From positions 62,001 to 126,000 of the forward strand of contig BGKB01000061.1 of the NCBI GenBank assembly GCA_003116975.1: a stretch of 64,000 nucleotides of DNA, written 5' to 3'. This DNA comes from Aurantiochytrium sp. KH105. Lineage: Eukaryota > Sar > Bigyra > Thraustochytrida > Thraustochytriidae. Shown one piece after another: positions 49,201 through 57,981 of the stretch. The notes beneath the pieces are model-generated. The model did not search any database, was not told the origin of the DNA, and saw only the letters and a list, made by a program, of their open reading frames with translations. Within the stretch, counting starts at the first letter, position 1; each line of letters opens with the position of its first letter. The translations under genes and the position numbers were made by a program.

Positions 49201-49913
49201 ACCTGGGGGAGAATGTTTCGTACGTTTTGTGAAAGTTGACGCGTTGTCGTGCAGACGGGATTGTTTTCAAGTAAAAGCTTGGAAAGCCCGACGCAGAGTC
49301 GAAGAGGTTCGAGAGCAGAGATTGTCCCGATACGATTCTGACGTAAGTTGAGTATTTCGAGCTGGCCCAAGACACTGAGGCCCTCGACATCTTCAATGGC
49401 GTTGTAAGAGAGATCAAGTTCGCAAAGACTTGCGAGCGGAGGGAGGCATCCTGCCGGCAGCGAGACCAAAAGATTGCTGGCCAAACTGAGAAATAGCAAA
49501 TGTGAGAGACCAGCCAAGTCGGAGGCTTCGACGTTGCGCACGTCATTCGACGCAATATTAAGTCTCCGTAGTGCTTGAAAGTCTGAAATACCGCTCAAAG
49601 AAGTAAGTTGGTTGCCCTGAAGGTTCAGCGTACCGACAAGATGGGCTCGCGCTAGTTTGCTTGAGGAAAAGCTCCTCTCGACACTGCCTTGCAGGCCTCG
49701 GTTGATGAAGCTCCAATATTCCAACTCCACGACTTCATTGTGAGCCCTCCCTTCATCTGTTGCCTCGTTATTCTGCTGTTGCTCTTGCTCTTGCTGCTGT
49801 CTTGGCTGAACCTCGCCGTCAACCTCGACGTCCTCCGTTGGGTCAGGCCCTCGACTACCTGGAAAACCTTGCATGCCTTGCTCGCGCTCTGGATCGAAGG
49901 CAGCTGTATTCAT
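46257..49913 (-). CDS. LRR plus long coiled-coil protein (LRRCC1-like)
   Basis: The product is 1218 residues from the ATG at 49911-49913. Residues about 90-245 form five or six leucine-rich repeats of the SDS22 type (LRRLNIASNDVRNVE, LCELDLSYNAIEDVEGL, LEILNLRQNRIGTISAL) with an LRR-cap-like end (LENNPVCTT). Residues near 500-520 are an acidic Asp/Asn/Glu tract. A short polyQ (about residue 615-630) leads into continuous heptad-rich coiled coil to the C-terminus. N-terminal SDS22-type LRRs followed by a long coiled coil are the layout of LRRCC1 and of other centrosomal or ciliary scaffolds such as centriolin. A centrosome or basal-body role is therefore inferred; orthology is not shown. A GCC/CTG run lies immediately upstream of the start. 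Confidence 0.75.
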   Translation of the reverse strand: MNTAAFDPEREQGMQGFPGSRGPDPTEDVEVDGEVQPRQQQEQEQQQNNEATDEGRAHNEVVELEYWSFINRGLQGSVERSFSSSKLARAHLVGTLNLQGNQLTSLSGISDFQALRRLNIASNDVRNVEASDLAGLSHLLFLSLASNLLVSLPAGCLPPLASLCELDLSYNAIEDVEGLSVLGQLEILNLRQNRIGTISALEPLRLCVGLSKLLLENNPVCTTTRQLSQNVRNILPQVREMDIDVDAETALVVSPGVRRGRHATQDAHVGISPSSPPHPPSFSSILPLDVANSATSNAPELPRFQRAAELFLRRMERSQIRENTDSPPRKGKGFHNPWAVEPASNDRIIHTRILRQRMLSDAQHAQILADWHANNARRPSDVLQEWAGSRKLARSISLEDGEFQDLLRSGGVEVSKRQIARFRRAGRRDESLKVGHLVETLVLLRREAGRRARSGSDEAKTGAAEVVEETSTGDSISVSPANVGTIESEMSSAVRSEGDTDNSSVKDEISDDDDDNDDDKENDDEDVENAASQSKKKCTPQARADSPIDRNDTNGRKEDVEECTDEEAVEQRNQIIGPTGDMDLKKTANASTDTSTTQDSSASLLRLQNVSDGREQQQAQQQQQQQQEFFLAELSLLRQRLESHEQEAWRQRFERLEQTSLAANERVLAELENKLAATQEELRHVRASKEAESVVSAKAAQDKLRALEADLDSSRSALAAKSQEAASLAEKLEVALQEKRSLTQRLSHFQESSTLTQDQLAGRADALAAKLAISESRREEHAAEARNRAAEALALEQRVGAVLEEAQHLRQALDFAKENAQKTHTRATEEKRAMARQLEEAEVAAREGARHQADLQKLLDAEREQTASKELRLQRVCLELQGALRVIREQKQKLERLIGVVRTRDNELAEARAKISEMASQHAEEIASIRLETRSLERRVKDVDEARADALRAQAEADVAREEVRRVTAAAAAVRQGLEHELEEARDAIRVKEAMLRDQNESLAEMRRAASDQSEFERALEKAERRIEDLKAEIQEARDTIEEQEGVIESYEETAREQEDLEPLRKDLERKTSLLEQAAKEMEQFRELIQRRDGKLADQAQRMQNVQSDLQRARVEASNARQEAQRNEENVSVLEQTLVALRKEKDELAAKEIALQSDLTKEQEVQSRLRAELGIAEAESRERVREIQVLGQALAQERAKNARNVARFEGLISEMRSG

Positions 49914-49956
49914 CGCCGGCGAGGTCTTTCCTTGAAAAGGGCCTCGTGCATCATCG

Positions 49957-49988
<32 letters not shown>

Positions 49989-50002
49989 TGCTGCTGCTGC
50001 TG
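49957..50002. repeat. (GCC)n-(GCT)n trinucleotide run
   Basis: About ten GCC units followed by five GCT units, 45-90 bp upstream of the LRR coiled-coil start codon, so probably in its 5' leader. Confidence 0.9.
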
Positions 50003-50244
50003 TCCACCTCGTGCGTGCGTGCGCGCGTGGGCTCGATCGAGCTCTGCTCCAGTTAGACGAATAGAATCAACGCAACTGCGAGCAAGCAAGCATCATCAAA
50101 CCGCCGCCTCGGCTCGCCTGGCCTCCACCGCAGTTACAAGAGCGTTGAGCAAACCGCTGCTATTGGATGGATGGAAACCGTTAGAACAACGCAAATTCGC
50201 AAATCCCTCGCTCGGCGACGGCGTGCGAGCGAGGGTGACGGTAT

Positions 50245-50343
50245 TGCTCGATCGACGGCACTGCTCGATCGACGGCATTGCTCGATCGACGGCATTGCTC
50301 GATCGACGGCACTGCTCGATCGACGGCATTGCTCGATTGACGG
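50245..50343. repeat. 17-bp minisatellite, six copies
   Basis: Unit TGCTCGATCGACGGCAY repeats six times head to tail; the last copy is diverged. Each unit contains the palindrome CGATCG. The array ends about 90 bp before the C-CAP start codon. Confidence 0.9.
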
Positions 50344-50431
50344 GGAGAGACGCCAACGTCAAGCTTTGTGAACCTTGCGTGAGGCTTCGCGCTCGCGAAG
50401 GCCCAAGAGGAGGATAAAGCATACGGATAAG

Positions 50432-51022
50432 ATGGGTTGCGTGCAGTCGAAGGAGGCGCAAGCCCTCGAGGCCAAAGCGAAGATGGCCGCAGTACCTGGA
50501 CCTGCAAACGCAATAGCGCTTACGTCGAGCAACAAGGGCTTTGGCAGCAAGGCTGTTTTGCGAGGCAATCAGTGGACTGTGGAAAACGTGGGCAATAGCC
50601 GTGTCGATGTAGCTGTGCAAAAGACTACGCACGTAGTGGCTGTGCGCGACTGCAAGGGCTCAGATATTTTCCTGAGTGGCAAGTGCGCCACGGTGCAGCT
50701 TGATAGCTCCAGTAGGGTCTCTTTGTATGTCGAGAATGTGATTGGCAACGTAGAAATTTCCAATTGCAAGTCCGTCAAGGTGTATGTGAACGGCGTTGTG
50801 CCATGCATTACTATTGACAAGTCGGATGGCGTTCTTGTGGAACTCAGTAAAGAATGCGCCAGCAATCCAAACTTCATGATCGTCGCAGCAAACTCCTCCG
50901 AGATGAACTGTGCCTTTGAGTTCAAGGGAGAAATGCGTGAGGTTCCTATTCCGGAGCAATTCGTGCACAAGCTTGTCGACAACAAGAAAGTCGAGACCAG
51001 TGTTTCTTCGCTCTACCACTGA
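50432..51022 (+). CDS. C-CAP domain-only, probably acylated CAP-like actin regulator
   Basis: The product is 196 residues. The open frame extends to a TTG upstream, but the first good ATG is at 50432, giving MGCVQSKEAQ. Gly2, Cys3 and Ser6 fit N-myristoylation plus palmitoylation, so the protein is likely membrane-tethered. Residues about 55-190 show the beta-helix repeats of the cyclase-associated protein C-terminal domain (VLRGNQWTVENVGN, VYVNGVVPCITIDKSDGVLV, IVAANSSEMNCAF), closing with the conserved VPIPEQF signature. In full CAP this domain binds ADP-actin and speeds nucleotide exchange. The N-terminal helical and WH2 parts are absent, as in the apicomplexan C-CAP-only proteins. An actin-monomer role is inferred from the family. 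Confidence 0.85.
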   Translation: MGCVQSKEAQALEAKAKMAAVPGPANAIALTSSNKGFGSKAVLRGNQWTVENVGNSRVDVAVQKTTHVVAVRDCKGSDIFLSGKCATVQLDSSSRVSLYVENVIGNVEISNCKSVKVYVNGVVPCITIDKSDGVLVELSKECASNPNFMIVAANSSEMNCAFEFKGEMREVPIPEQFVHKLVDNKKVETSVSSLYH

Positions 51023-51693
51023 TGTTTCAAAAGTAAAAACACGTATGGCATCAACTAACCAAGTGCGAATACGGCAAATGACTTCCATCTGTGAGGTTTC
51101 CTGTCGTTCGTATTTCGTACGCTCGAGAACCAATCCTTTCTCCCCTTCAGAAACACAAAAAAAAAAAGTAAAAAGAATCTGATGTTACTGTTCTTCATAA
51201 GGGGCATGGCCTCCGGCGAGGACCTCGGAGTTCCGAAAGCCAACTAGCACCTTTCGCTCTTTCAGGCATAACGTTCTGACCCTCAACGCAACGCAACTGT
51301 GATGACGAGAAGGGGGTGGGGAGAGAGAGAGGAAGAGAAAGAAGTTGGCTATCAAGATAGACCCAACAACGAACTCTCATCGCTTGACTGCGAATGTCAC
51401 CTTGATTTACAATGTCAGGCCCCTACTATTTTTCTTCTTCTTCTTTTGGTCCCATCATCATGATGATCGAGAAAAAAAAAATGCTTGGTTTTTTGACCCA
51501 ACAAAGATAGATCGATTGGGGATTGATTTGGCCGGCGGGGGGAGTAGAGTTCCCTCCCTCCTCCTCGCTTTCCGTCCGTTCGCCCAACGGAGTGCAGCAT
51601 CGTGCGTTGCCAGGGCGCAGACACGAGACGCGTCTCTCCGCTGCGCCGTTCTGGCGCTGCGCGCTCTACACAAGCAGAGTGTAGTCGCGCGAG
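51023..51693. other. tandem spacer with small repeats
   Basis: This lies between the C-CAP gene and the next plus-strand gene. It has a short GA tract near 51321, a CTT tract at 51428-51447, a perfect 14-bp palindrome ATCATCATGATGAT at 51454-51467 and an A run at 51472-51481. The frame at 51345-52004 is not supported as a gene. Confidence 0.5.
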
Positions 51694-53121
51694 ATGAAGA
51701 AGTCAGCCGCCGCCGCTGGCAACGACGAGGACGCGGACCTGCGCGCTGTCGCAGTCCGCCTGTGCAGGCACCTCGCAGCTCGAGACCTGATAGAGACACT
51801 CCAAAGTCAAGTCGCCGCGCAGCGCACGCGACCGCTCGAAGAAATTCACGAGGACAACGACCTCGATCATCGCGGAACCACAGGGGGCGATGCCGGCTTG
51901 ACGGCAGCTGCATCGGCTGCGCCGAGCACAGCTACGCATGGCGCGAGACGAAGGCGGTCAGCAGAGGCCGTGCACTGTGTCGACATTCTGGGCCGCGATG
52001 CTAATACAGACCATAGCCAGTTCGACGAGATGCTTCCGCAATTCTCCACCGAGACGGTCATGGAGGCGCTCGAAATTGCGTGCTCTCGTCTCGAGATCGT
52101 ACCAGCAAGCATGCGGCGTCAACTCGTTGAGCGTTACGAATCGATCGACGGCCTTGCCGCATCGTCAAATTCAGAAGTGTATGCCAAGCTACTTCCTGTG
52201 CTCTGGCACATGCCAGAGGCCCAGCGTCCCGTCTTTGGTGCACTTTGCGCGATGTTGCGCTCATGCCGAGACGCGGGACGTGAGTTGGCCGCCGAGTGGG
52301 CTGGGCGGTTTTTGATTCTCGACATGTACCAATCTGAAGCGGTAGTCTCTTTTCGGAGCGTGCGCGTTGCACGAGACCTCATGCGAGTCATAATCGACCG
52401 CCACGAGATTGAGGCCGAGGAGGGTGCTCTTCTATCTAGCCCGCGCGCCTCAGCGGCCCCTTTTTCATATCCAGCCGACTCCACGGAATCTTCGGGAAAG
52501 GGTTCGCGCAAAGACAAGAGCAACGATTCGAGCAAGAAAAAATCGGGAAGTGGCTGGTTCGCCTCTTTACGAGGCAAACTAGGACGCGGTCGGGGGAGCA
52601 GTAATCCGAATTCGGCGTCGGCCTCCGCAGGAGCGGCTTCTACTTCCACTTCAGCTTCTGCATCTGCCTCTGCATTTCCGAGGAACACTTCTGTGCATGC
52701 TCCTCCGGAAATCTTTCCACAAACGCACAGACTCAGCGCTGCAGATCACGCGGCACTCTTGACCAAGACGGCGCAGACTCCTACAGCACTTGCTGAACGA
52801 TATGGTCGGGCACCTCCTCCACCACCACCTCAAGCATCGTCGTCAACAGCACCAAAGCTGACAACGACCCGTCGCCGACACTCTTCTCTCGATCCCAGGC
52901 ACTCCTCGGAGACTGCAACACTTGCGCAAGGCGCAAAGGGTCAGCAGCAGAATCTCTCTGACAATCAAGAACACCGCGAAGTTCGAATGACAAAGACGTC
53001 CGGCCGGAAAGGTGTTTCGGACGATGACTCGGAGCGCAGACGGTCGCTCTCTCACTCAGATGTCGACAAGATTCAGGATCAGGTCCGCGATCTGAGTAGC
53101 TCCGAGCTTTCCATATTGTAG
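51694..53121 (+). CDS. unknown protein, weakly RhoGAP-like, with Ser-rich basic tail
   Basis: The product is 475 residues from the ATG at 51694. After a hydrophilic N-terminus, residues about 110-245 are helix-rich (TVMEALEIACSRLEIVPASM, VLWHMPEAQRPVFGALCAML). The second segment resembles the late helices of a RhoGAP domain (LPxxN/xRPxxxxLxxLL), but the Arg-finger region is not visible, so GAP activity cannot be claimed. Residues 255-340 are Ser/Lys/Ala-rich, with a basic patch (KKKSGSGWFASLRGKLGRG) that could bind membrane or nucleic acid. A run of prolines (APPPPPPQ, near residue 375) may be an SH3/EVH1/profilin ligand, which together with the C-CAP neighbour hints at the actin cytoskeleton. 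The tail is Ser/Asp/Arg-rich. Family unknown. Confidence 0.65.
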   Translation: MKKSAAAAGNDEDADLRAVAVRLCRHLAARDLIETLQSQVAAQRTRPLEEIHEDNDLDHRGTTGGDAGLTAAASAAPSTATHGARRRRSAEAVHCVDILGRDANTDHSQFDEMLPQFSTETVMEALEIACSRLEIVPASMRRQLVERYESIDGLAASSNSEVYAKLLPVLWHMPEAQRPVFGALCAMLRSCRDAGRELAAEWAGRFLILDMYQSEAVVSFRSVRVARDLMRVIIDRHEIEAEEGALLSSPRASAAPFSYPADSTESSGKGSRKDKSNDSSKKKSGSGWFASLRGKLGRGRGSSNPNSASASAGAASTSTSASASASAFPRNTSVHAPPEIFPQTHRLSAADHAALLTKTAQTPTALAERYGRAPPPPPPQASSSTAPKLTTTRRRHSSLDPRHSSETATLAQGAKGQQQNLSDNQEHREVRMTKTSGRKGVSDDDSERRRSLSHSDVDKIQDQVRDLSSSELSIL

Positions 53122-53576
53122 TACTATGACGTCGCGAGAATGCGCGTGGCAAAGGCGCATTTGGTGCGAGTAAATAAATCAGAAGATGAAAAAATCCTCT
53201 ACTCTCGCAAAGACGAGCAGCCAAACACCTGTTTCATCACTTCCTCGTCCACCTTTTATGGTAGTTGTGGACTAAATCCACTGCAGAAGCAAAGACGGAC
53301 TTCTCCTCTTGCCGCGGCCGTCGGTCAATCTACACCATCCACGGTCTTAAAATTTTAAAATCTTAAAAAAAAATGGGTTGCGCACGGCACCGCACCACCA
53401 CCAACATCAGCAAGTAAGCAGCAACAGACCTCATTGACAGGGGAAGAAACCACAAAGCTCGTTCGTTGCGCACGACAGAGGTAGCGAGGGAACGGGCACG
53501 AGCACGAGCACGAGCTCGCGACAACCTCGTCGCTTTCTCTTGTCCGATTGTCAAAAATAAAAGAGTAATATTAATA
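53122..53576. other. tandem spacer before DUS1
   Basis: It contains an AT-rich palindromic run at 53345-53373 (TTAAAATTTTAAAATCTTAA) and an ACGAGC-type repeat at about 53491-53515. One of these may belong to the DUS1 promoter. Confidence 0.45.
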
Positions 53577-55115
53577 ATGGCGCCCGTGGCGAAGCTGCTG
53601 GGCTTGCCCACCAAGCAGCTCATTCTCGCGCCCATGGTGGACGCCAGCGAGCTCGCTTTCCGGGCGTTGTGCCGGCGGTACGGGACGAAACTGTGCTGGT
53701 CGCCGATGCTCCATGCGCGAATCTTTTGCGAAAATGAGCTGTACCGAGCCGAAAAGTTCACCACCGACGAGGGCGATCGTCCGTTGGTGGTCCAGTTCTG
53801 CGGCCATGACAAGGACATTTTGTTGCAGGCTGCCAAGTTGGTCGAAGGGCAATGCGACTGCATCGATCTCAATCTTGGGTGCCCGCAAGACATTGCACGC
53901 CGCGGCCGATACGGCGCCTTTCTCATGGAAGAGGTCGAACTTCTCGAGGAGATCGTCTCGCACCTTTCCGCAAACTTGACCGTGCCAGTCTCGTGCAAAA
54001 TCCGTATATTCCCTGAAGAAGCGCGCACACTAGATCTCGCCCGCCGTCTTGAGGCCAGCGGCTGCTCGCTTCTCACCGTGCACGGCCGAACAAAGGAACA
54101 AAACAAGGAGGACCGGGGAGACTCGGACTGGGCGGTCATTCGCAAAGTCAAAGAAACGCTGCGCATCCCAGTCTTGGCAAATGGAAGTATCGGGCGACGC
54201 AAGGATATTCAAGCTTGTCTCGAGGCGACGGGAGCCGATGGCGTCATGTCTGCCGAGGGTCTCCTCGAGAATCCCGCGCTCGGCCTTGCCCCGGAAGAGC
54301 GCATGCCCGAGCCCGTACAGCTGGCCAAGGAGTACCTTGAACTCGCCGAAAAGTATGGCGAAGGAACGAAGATCGTGCGAGGCCATCTGTTCAAGATTCT
54401 TCACGGTACATTCGAAGTGCACAAGGACCTGCGCGAGGCTTTCGCCAGTCAAGGCGCCACGGAAGGCTGGCTCGAGTTTTACAAGAAGTTGGTCGATCAA
54501 ATTGAAACTCTTCACTCCGGTGCGGACGCCTGCAAGGAAATTCGCTGCCGAACGCAGCAGGACGGTTACGGTCCGGCCTACGACCGCCACACGCGTCGCA
54601 ACGCAGACTTATTTCATAAGGACTCGCGCACCGGAGAAGTCGTCGCACGCGGCGTATCGAATGGGATTCGTAGGGAAGTTGCACTCGAACGCATGTTGCG
54701 GCGACTTCGTCGTCGTCAGGGCAAGCTCACGAGCGAAATTGGATGGATGCGGCGCAAGTGCCAGCACGGCGGCTTGTCGCAGGAAGTTCTGGACACCCGC
54801 GAAAAGGAGATCAACGAGCTTTGCGCCTCGCTTGCTTCGACGATCAAAGCGCTGGAAAAACTCAACCCAGACGCGGAGGATATTGAAGCACGTATCGCCG
54901 AGGTTACCGACGCCTACGAAAAACGTGCATTCCAGGACCTGGAGACACGAGGTCTCTTGCCCAAGAAGAAATCCGGAGCTGCCACTTCCCAACACAAGGG
55001 AGATCCCACTGCACCTTCTGCAAAGAGGACCTCGGCCGGGTCCACACTGGCGGAGCAGGGCTTGACCAATGACGTTGACACGGCAAAGCGACCGCGCACT
55101 GAAGAGCAAGCATGA
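53577..55115 (+). CDS. DUS1: tRNA-dihydrouridine(16/17) synthase, DUS1 type
   Basis: The product is 512 residues. The frame is open upstream, but the first plausible ATG is at 53577 (MAPVAKLLGLPTKQLILAPM). Dus enzymes use FMN and NADPH to reduce uridine to dihydrouridine in the tRNA D-loop. Visible motifs are LILAPMVDASELAFRALCRR at the start of the barrel, DLNLGCPQDIARRGRYGAFL with the catalytic Cys near 102, LLTVHGRTKEQ, VLANGSIG and GADGVMSAEGLLENPAL. These fit DUS1 rather than DUS2 or DUS3. A lysine- and glutamate-rich tail of about 150 residues (coiled-coil-like, about 380-460) follows the catalytic part, with RRMRRLRRR-type charge and a likely nuclear signal at the end (AKRPRTEEQA). Confidence 0.92.
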   Translation: MAPVAKLLGLPTKQLILAPMVDASELAFRALCRRYGTKLCWSPMLHARIFCENELYRAEKFTTDEGDRPLVVQFCGHDKDILLQAAKLVEGQCDCIDLNLGCPQDIARRGRYGAFLMEEVELLEEIVSHLSANLTVPVSCKIRIFPEEARTLDLARRLEASGCSLLTVHGRTKEQNKEDRGDSDWAVIRKVKETLRIPVLANGSIGRRKDIQACLEATGADGVMSAEGLLENPALGLAPEERMPEPVQLAKEYLELAEKYGEGTKIVRGHLFKILHGTFEVHKDLREAFASQGATEGWLEFYKKLVDQIETLHSGADACKEIRCRTQQDGYGPAYDRHTRRNADLFHKDSRTGEVVARGVSNGIRREVALERMLRRLRRRQGKLTSEIGWMRRKCQHGGLSQEVLDTREKEINELCASLASTIKALEKLNPDAEDIEARIAEVTDAYEKRAFQDLETRGLLPKKKSGAATSQHKGDPTAPSAKRTSAGSTLAEQGLTNDVDTAKRPRTEEQA

Positions 55116-56307
55116 TGGAAAGGCACGTCCGAACACGGTCGTCACGCCGCCCGCACTCATCTTTTCCACCAACAAGCGAGCGAACGGTAGTTTGCTATGA
55201 AGAGGAACACGAAGCTCGTTTTTCGATGGAATTTTGGTGCACACAAGCTACTGATACCTTTCCGTGGTGAGCCAGATGATTTTTTCTCTTCGCCTGGCTG
55301 TCTCAAAGGCAAGCCAGCGCGCAACAAACAGCCCGTGAAGTCTCTTCTCGAAACGGGCATTCGAATTTTGCATCACGCCATCATCGATGGCATGACACCT
55401 TCTTCCCAGTACACGAAACCCAAGAGCGCACAGCTCGAACGTCAGTCGACATAGTTGTCCGTAGTCAAGGGGAATCTCACAAGAAATTTTGACCACGACG
55501 AGCTTCGAGAATTTTTAACGTCAGCATCGAAAGCTGCGGACGCAGAGGCTCGAAAACGCGCAGACCATGGCCACACTTGCATTTGATCCTAGCTTGGCAG
55601 CGTGTTGCTTGCTGTGGCGCAGAAATTGGGCGGTTCAAACGCGTATCGCTGCCAAGAAGAATAATCAACATACCAAGCTTTCCTTCAATTCAATTGTGCA
55701 GGCGTCGAAATGATAAAGAGAGAACGTCGGACCGCAAATGGGCCTTGCAAAACAGGATGACGGAAGAAAGTATTGAAGAAGCTGATGCTCTGCAATGAAC
55801 GGGGCATTGCTGTTGTTGACAGGCCATCCGAGTGAACTGACATTCGAAAAAAAAAGGTGATGAGCAGATGCACAACAATGCCTCAGGCATGGCAAGGATC
55901 GAGTTCGCCCTGTGGAGCGAATTCTGGTGTGAATGCGGGCCCATTATTCCTCCCCTCCAAGACAAAGCAGCCTTGTTGACGTTCCTAAGTATTTGTAGAA
56001 AATTGGTAGTGGTGCGTCTTTGCTTATTTACGTGATAACTTTCCTTGTCAAACTCGTAAAAATAAGAGGATACATCAGTGTCTTCGGCACGCACTCGCTC
56101 AGTGCTTGATTCGTTTGCTTCGCTTGTGAACTAGACTTTTGGAAAAAACAATTGAATTGAATGATTATATAAGAACTCCTTCACCCCCGTCTTCCGCCCT
56201 GGCATCGAAGTCGCTACATCGCACATCTGTCGTCGTTTATAAAGGGTTCAAATTACAAAACTCACTGTAAAGCAACACAGTGATACACGGACCCCCGAAA
56301 CTCACTG
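55116..56307. other. 1.2 kb convergent spacer, AT-richer, no confident gene
   Basis: This is the longest tail-to-tail spacer in the window. It is visibly AT-richer than its surroundings. Small frames exist on both strands. The minus frame at 55248-55496 (starting at a GTG, with CEIPLDYGQLCRLTFELC) is the most protein-like but has no upstream exon I can define. It may be long 3' untranslated sequence, an unrecognised small gene or a decayed one. Confidence 0.45.
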
Positions 56308-57981
56308 TCAGTGGTCAACCTGTCGCGCCTCGGTCTGTCGCTCGAGCAATTTTGCGCGTAAAGTTTGAAAGCGCTGCGCACACTCTTTGGCGGTACGCCC
56401 TGGCACTCCTGCAGCAATGCTTTGCCATTTCTCCTTGTTATCCGGCAGCTTGGCAAAACGCGTGAGCCCTGACTCCAAATTTGCCTGCTCGGCCTGAGTC
56501 CAAGCATCCGCTGCATTGTTTCCTACGCGTTGAGCGCTTCCTGCAGTGTCGTAGCCAACGTCCGGGACATTTGACGGGTCGCCTCTTGCGAGGTCCGCGA
56601 CGGTTTTCATGTGGGCCCTCTTAATTTTCGCTGCCTGAGAGGCGCACTCGTGCTCTGAGCGCGGCGTTTTTGTCCGGCTCGTAGTATTCACCATGTTGCT
56701 CACGGTGACCCACCGATTTCTTGTGCCGCCGGGGTACTTTGCGATGGCCTTGGCTAAGATGACAAGCTCGTCCTCTGTCCACGGAATGGAGCCGCCACCG
56801 CTACCGACATTTGCGCCTGATGCTGATGAAGGCAAAGTCGATGACGACAAGCCTTCCAATTCGCGTTCTCGAGCTTGATATGCCTTGCGCGCCTGTTTTC
56901 GCACAGTAACAATAAGGTTGTCCAGTTCGCCATTCGAGAGGTTTCCGTCCTGACGGGCTTGAAGTTTCTCTTGAAAACTCTCAAGCGTCTTCAGAGCGCA
57001 CTGCGGACTCATGCTAAGATACCTCAGGTCATCTTTGGAGAAGTCTTCGAGCTGCGCGGACGCGGCGAGGTCCATTAACGTCTTGGAGAAAAGCTTACGC
57101 TGTTTGCGTTCTGCGACAACTGCGGCCTCGGCCAATTCTTGTTTGTGTTGCGCTTGTCGCTCTTGTTCTCGTTCTCGCTCGTTCCTGGCCTCACGCGCGC
57201 GACGCGCTTCTTCTGCGCGTTGCTGTGCTTCTTTGCGTTTCTCGCTCGCCTGTCGAGCTCGTTGTGCAGCCTCCTCGGCCTCTTGCTCGCGAATGCGAAA
57301 TTCTTCTCGTTTGGCAGCGCGCCGCTCGCGCCACCGTTGCGGAAGGCGAGAGATTTCTCGTGCCAGTGAAAAGACAAAAAGGTCCACGAATCGAGGCTTG
57401 GGAAAAATACCCTGCTCATCGAGCAATTGCAGAGCCTGACGTCGCAATTGCGCTTCGCTTGGACCCGTTAGTGTTGGTTTACGCTTCCGCTTGAAGGTCG
57501 TTGTATCTTGGTTTGTGGCAGTCATGAGTTGCTGCACCTGCGCGTCGACAAGAGGGAGACGTGCAGCAGTGCGTTGATATCGCTCCCATAACCAAACATA
57601 ATGTAAGCCAGACAGTAAAAGTACAAGTCCCGTGGCCACGGCTCGGAGGTCAGTTTGCGCACGGTAGTATCGAAAGGAGTTATACAGGTGCTCTTCGGGG
57701 TGCGCCAGAAAGTAGTCGTAGTCCGCTCGCCTTGACTCGTCGCCGAGCACTTCATTCGCGGCAGCAATCTGAACAAAGAGTGCCTCGTCGCCGCCTTCAC
57801 GGTCGGGATGGTGCACTAGGCTGAGCTTGCGGTAAGCTCGCTTGATATCTTGCTGAGAGGCCGACGCGTCGAGCCCAAGAATGGCATAACAGCTGTTGTC
57901 ACCGCAATATAAATCTTTTTGCGCAGCCACCACGTTGAAGAGCACGAGGACCAGGAGTGTACGGACGGCCTGCCATGGCAT
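56308..57981 (-). CDS. ER J-domain protein with two SANT domains (DNAJC1/ERdj1-like)
   Basis: The product is 557 residues. The open frame begins at a GTG at 58056; the first ATG is at 57979-57981. The start MPWQAVRTLLVLVLFNVVAA is a clean signal peptide. Residues about 29-97 form a J domain with HPD at 58-60 (SLVHHPDREGGDEALF). One membrane helix follows at about 113-132. The cytosolic part is a basic, Arg/Glu-rich coiled region (about 220-330). Two SANT/Myb-like domains lie at about 397-455 (WTEDELVILAKAIAKYPGG) and 490-540 (DAWTQAEQANLESGL, WQSIAAG). This is the order of mammalian DNAJC1, whose lumenal J domain stimulates BiP and whose cytosolic part contacts ribosomes. A role at the translocon is inferred. 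Confidence 0.85.
   Translation of the reverse strand: MPWQAVRTLLVLVLFNVVAAQKDLYCGDNSCYAILGLDASASQQDIKRAYRKLSLVHHPDREGGDEALFVQIAAANEVLGDESRRADYDYFLAHPEEHLYNSFRYYRAQTDLRAVATGLVLLLSGLHYVWLWERYQRTAARLPLVDAQVQQLMTATNQDTTTFKRKRKPTLTGPSEAQLRRQALQLLDEQGIFPKPRFVDLFVFSLAREISRLPQRWRERRAAKREEFRIREQEAEEAAQRARQASEKRKEAQQRAEEARRAREARNEREREQERQAQHKQELAEAAVVAERKQRKLFSKTLMDLAASAQLEDFSKDDLRYLSMSPQCALKTLESFQEKLQARQDGNLSNGELDNLIVTVRKQARKAYQARERELEGLSSSTLPSSASGANVGSGGGSIPWTEDELVILAKAIAKYPGGTRNRWVTVSNMVNTTSRTKTPRSEHECASQAAKIKRAHMKTVADLARGDPSNVPDVGYDTAGSAQRVGNNAADAWTQAEQANLESGLTRFAKLPDNKEKWQSIAAGVPGRTAKECAQRFQTLRAKLLERQTEARQVDH

Larger units (their letters stand above)
49914..50431. other. divergent spacer with trinucleotide run and 17-bp minisatellite
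   Basis: This lies between the LRR coiled-coil and C-CAP genes. It holds the GCC/GCT run at 49957-50002 and the minisatellite at 50245-50343. No separate gene. Confidence 0.55.

Noticed and set aside
49957-50002. Ala/Arg-coding run as part of the LRR coiled-coil protein
   Set aside because: The first ATG of that gene (49913) lies downstream of the run on the minus strand, so the run is untranslated.
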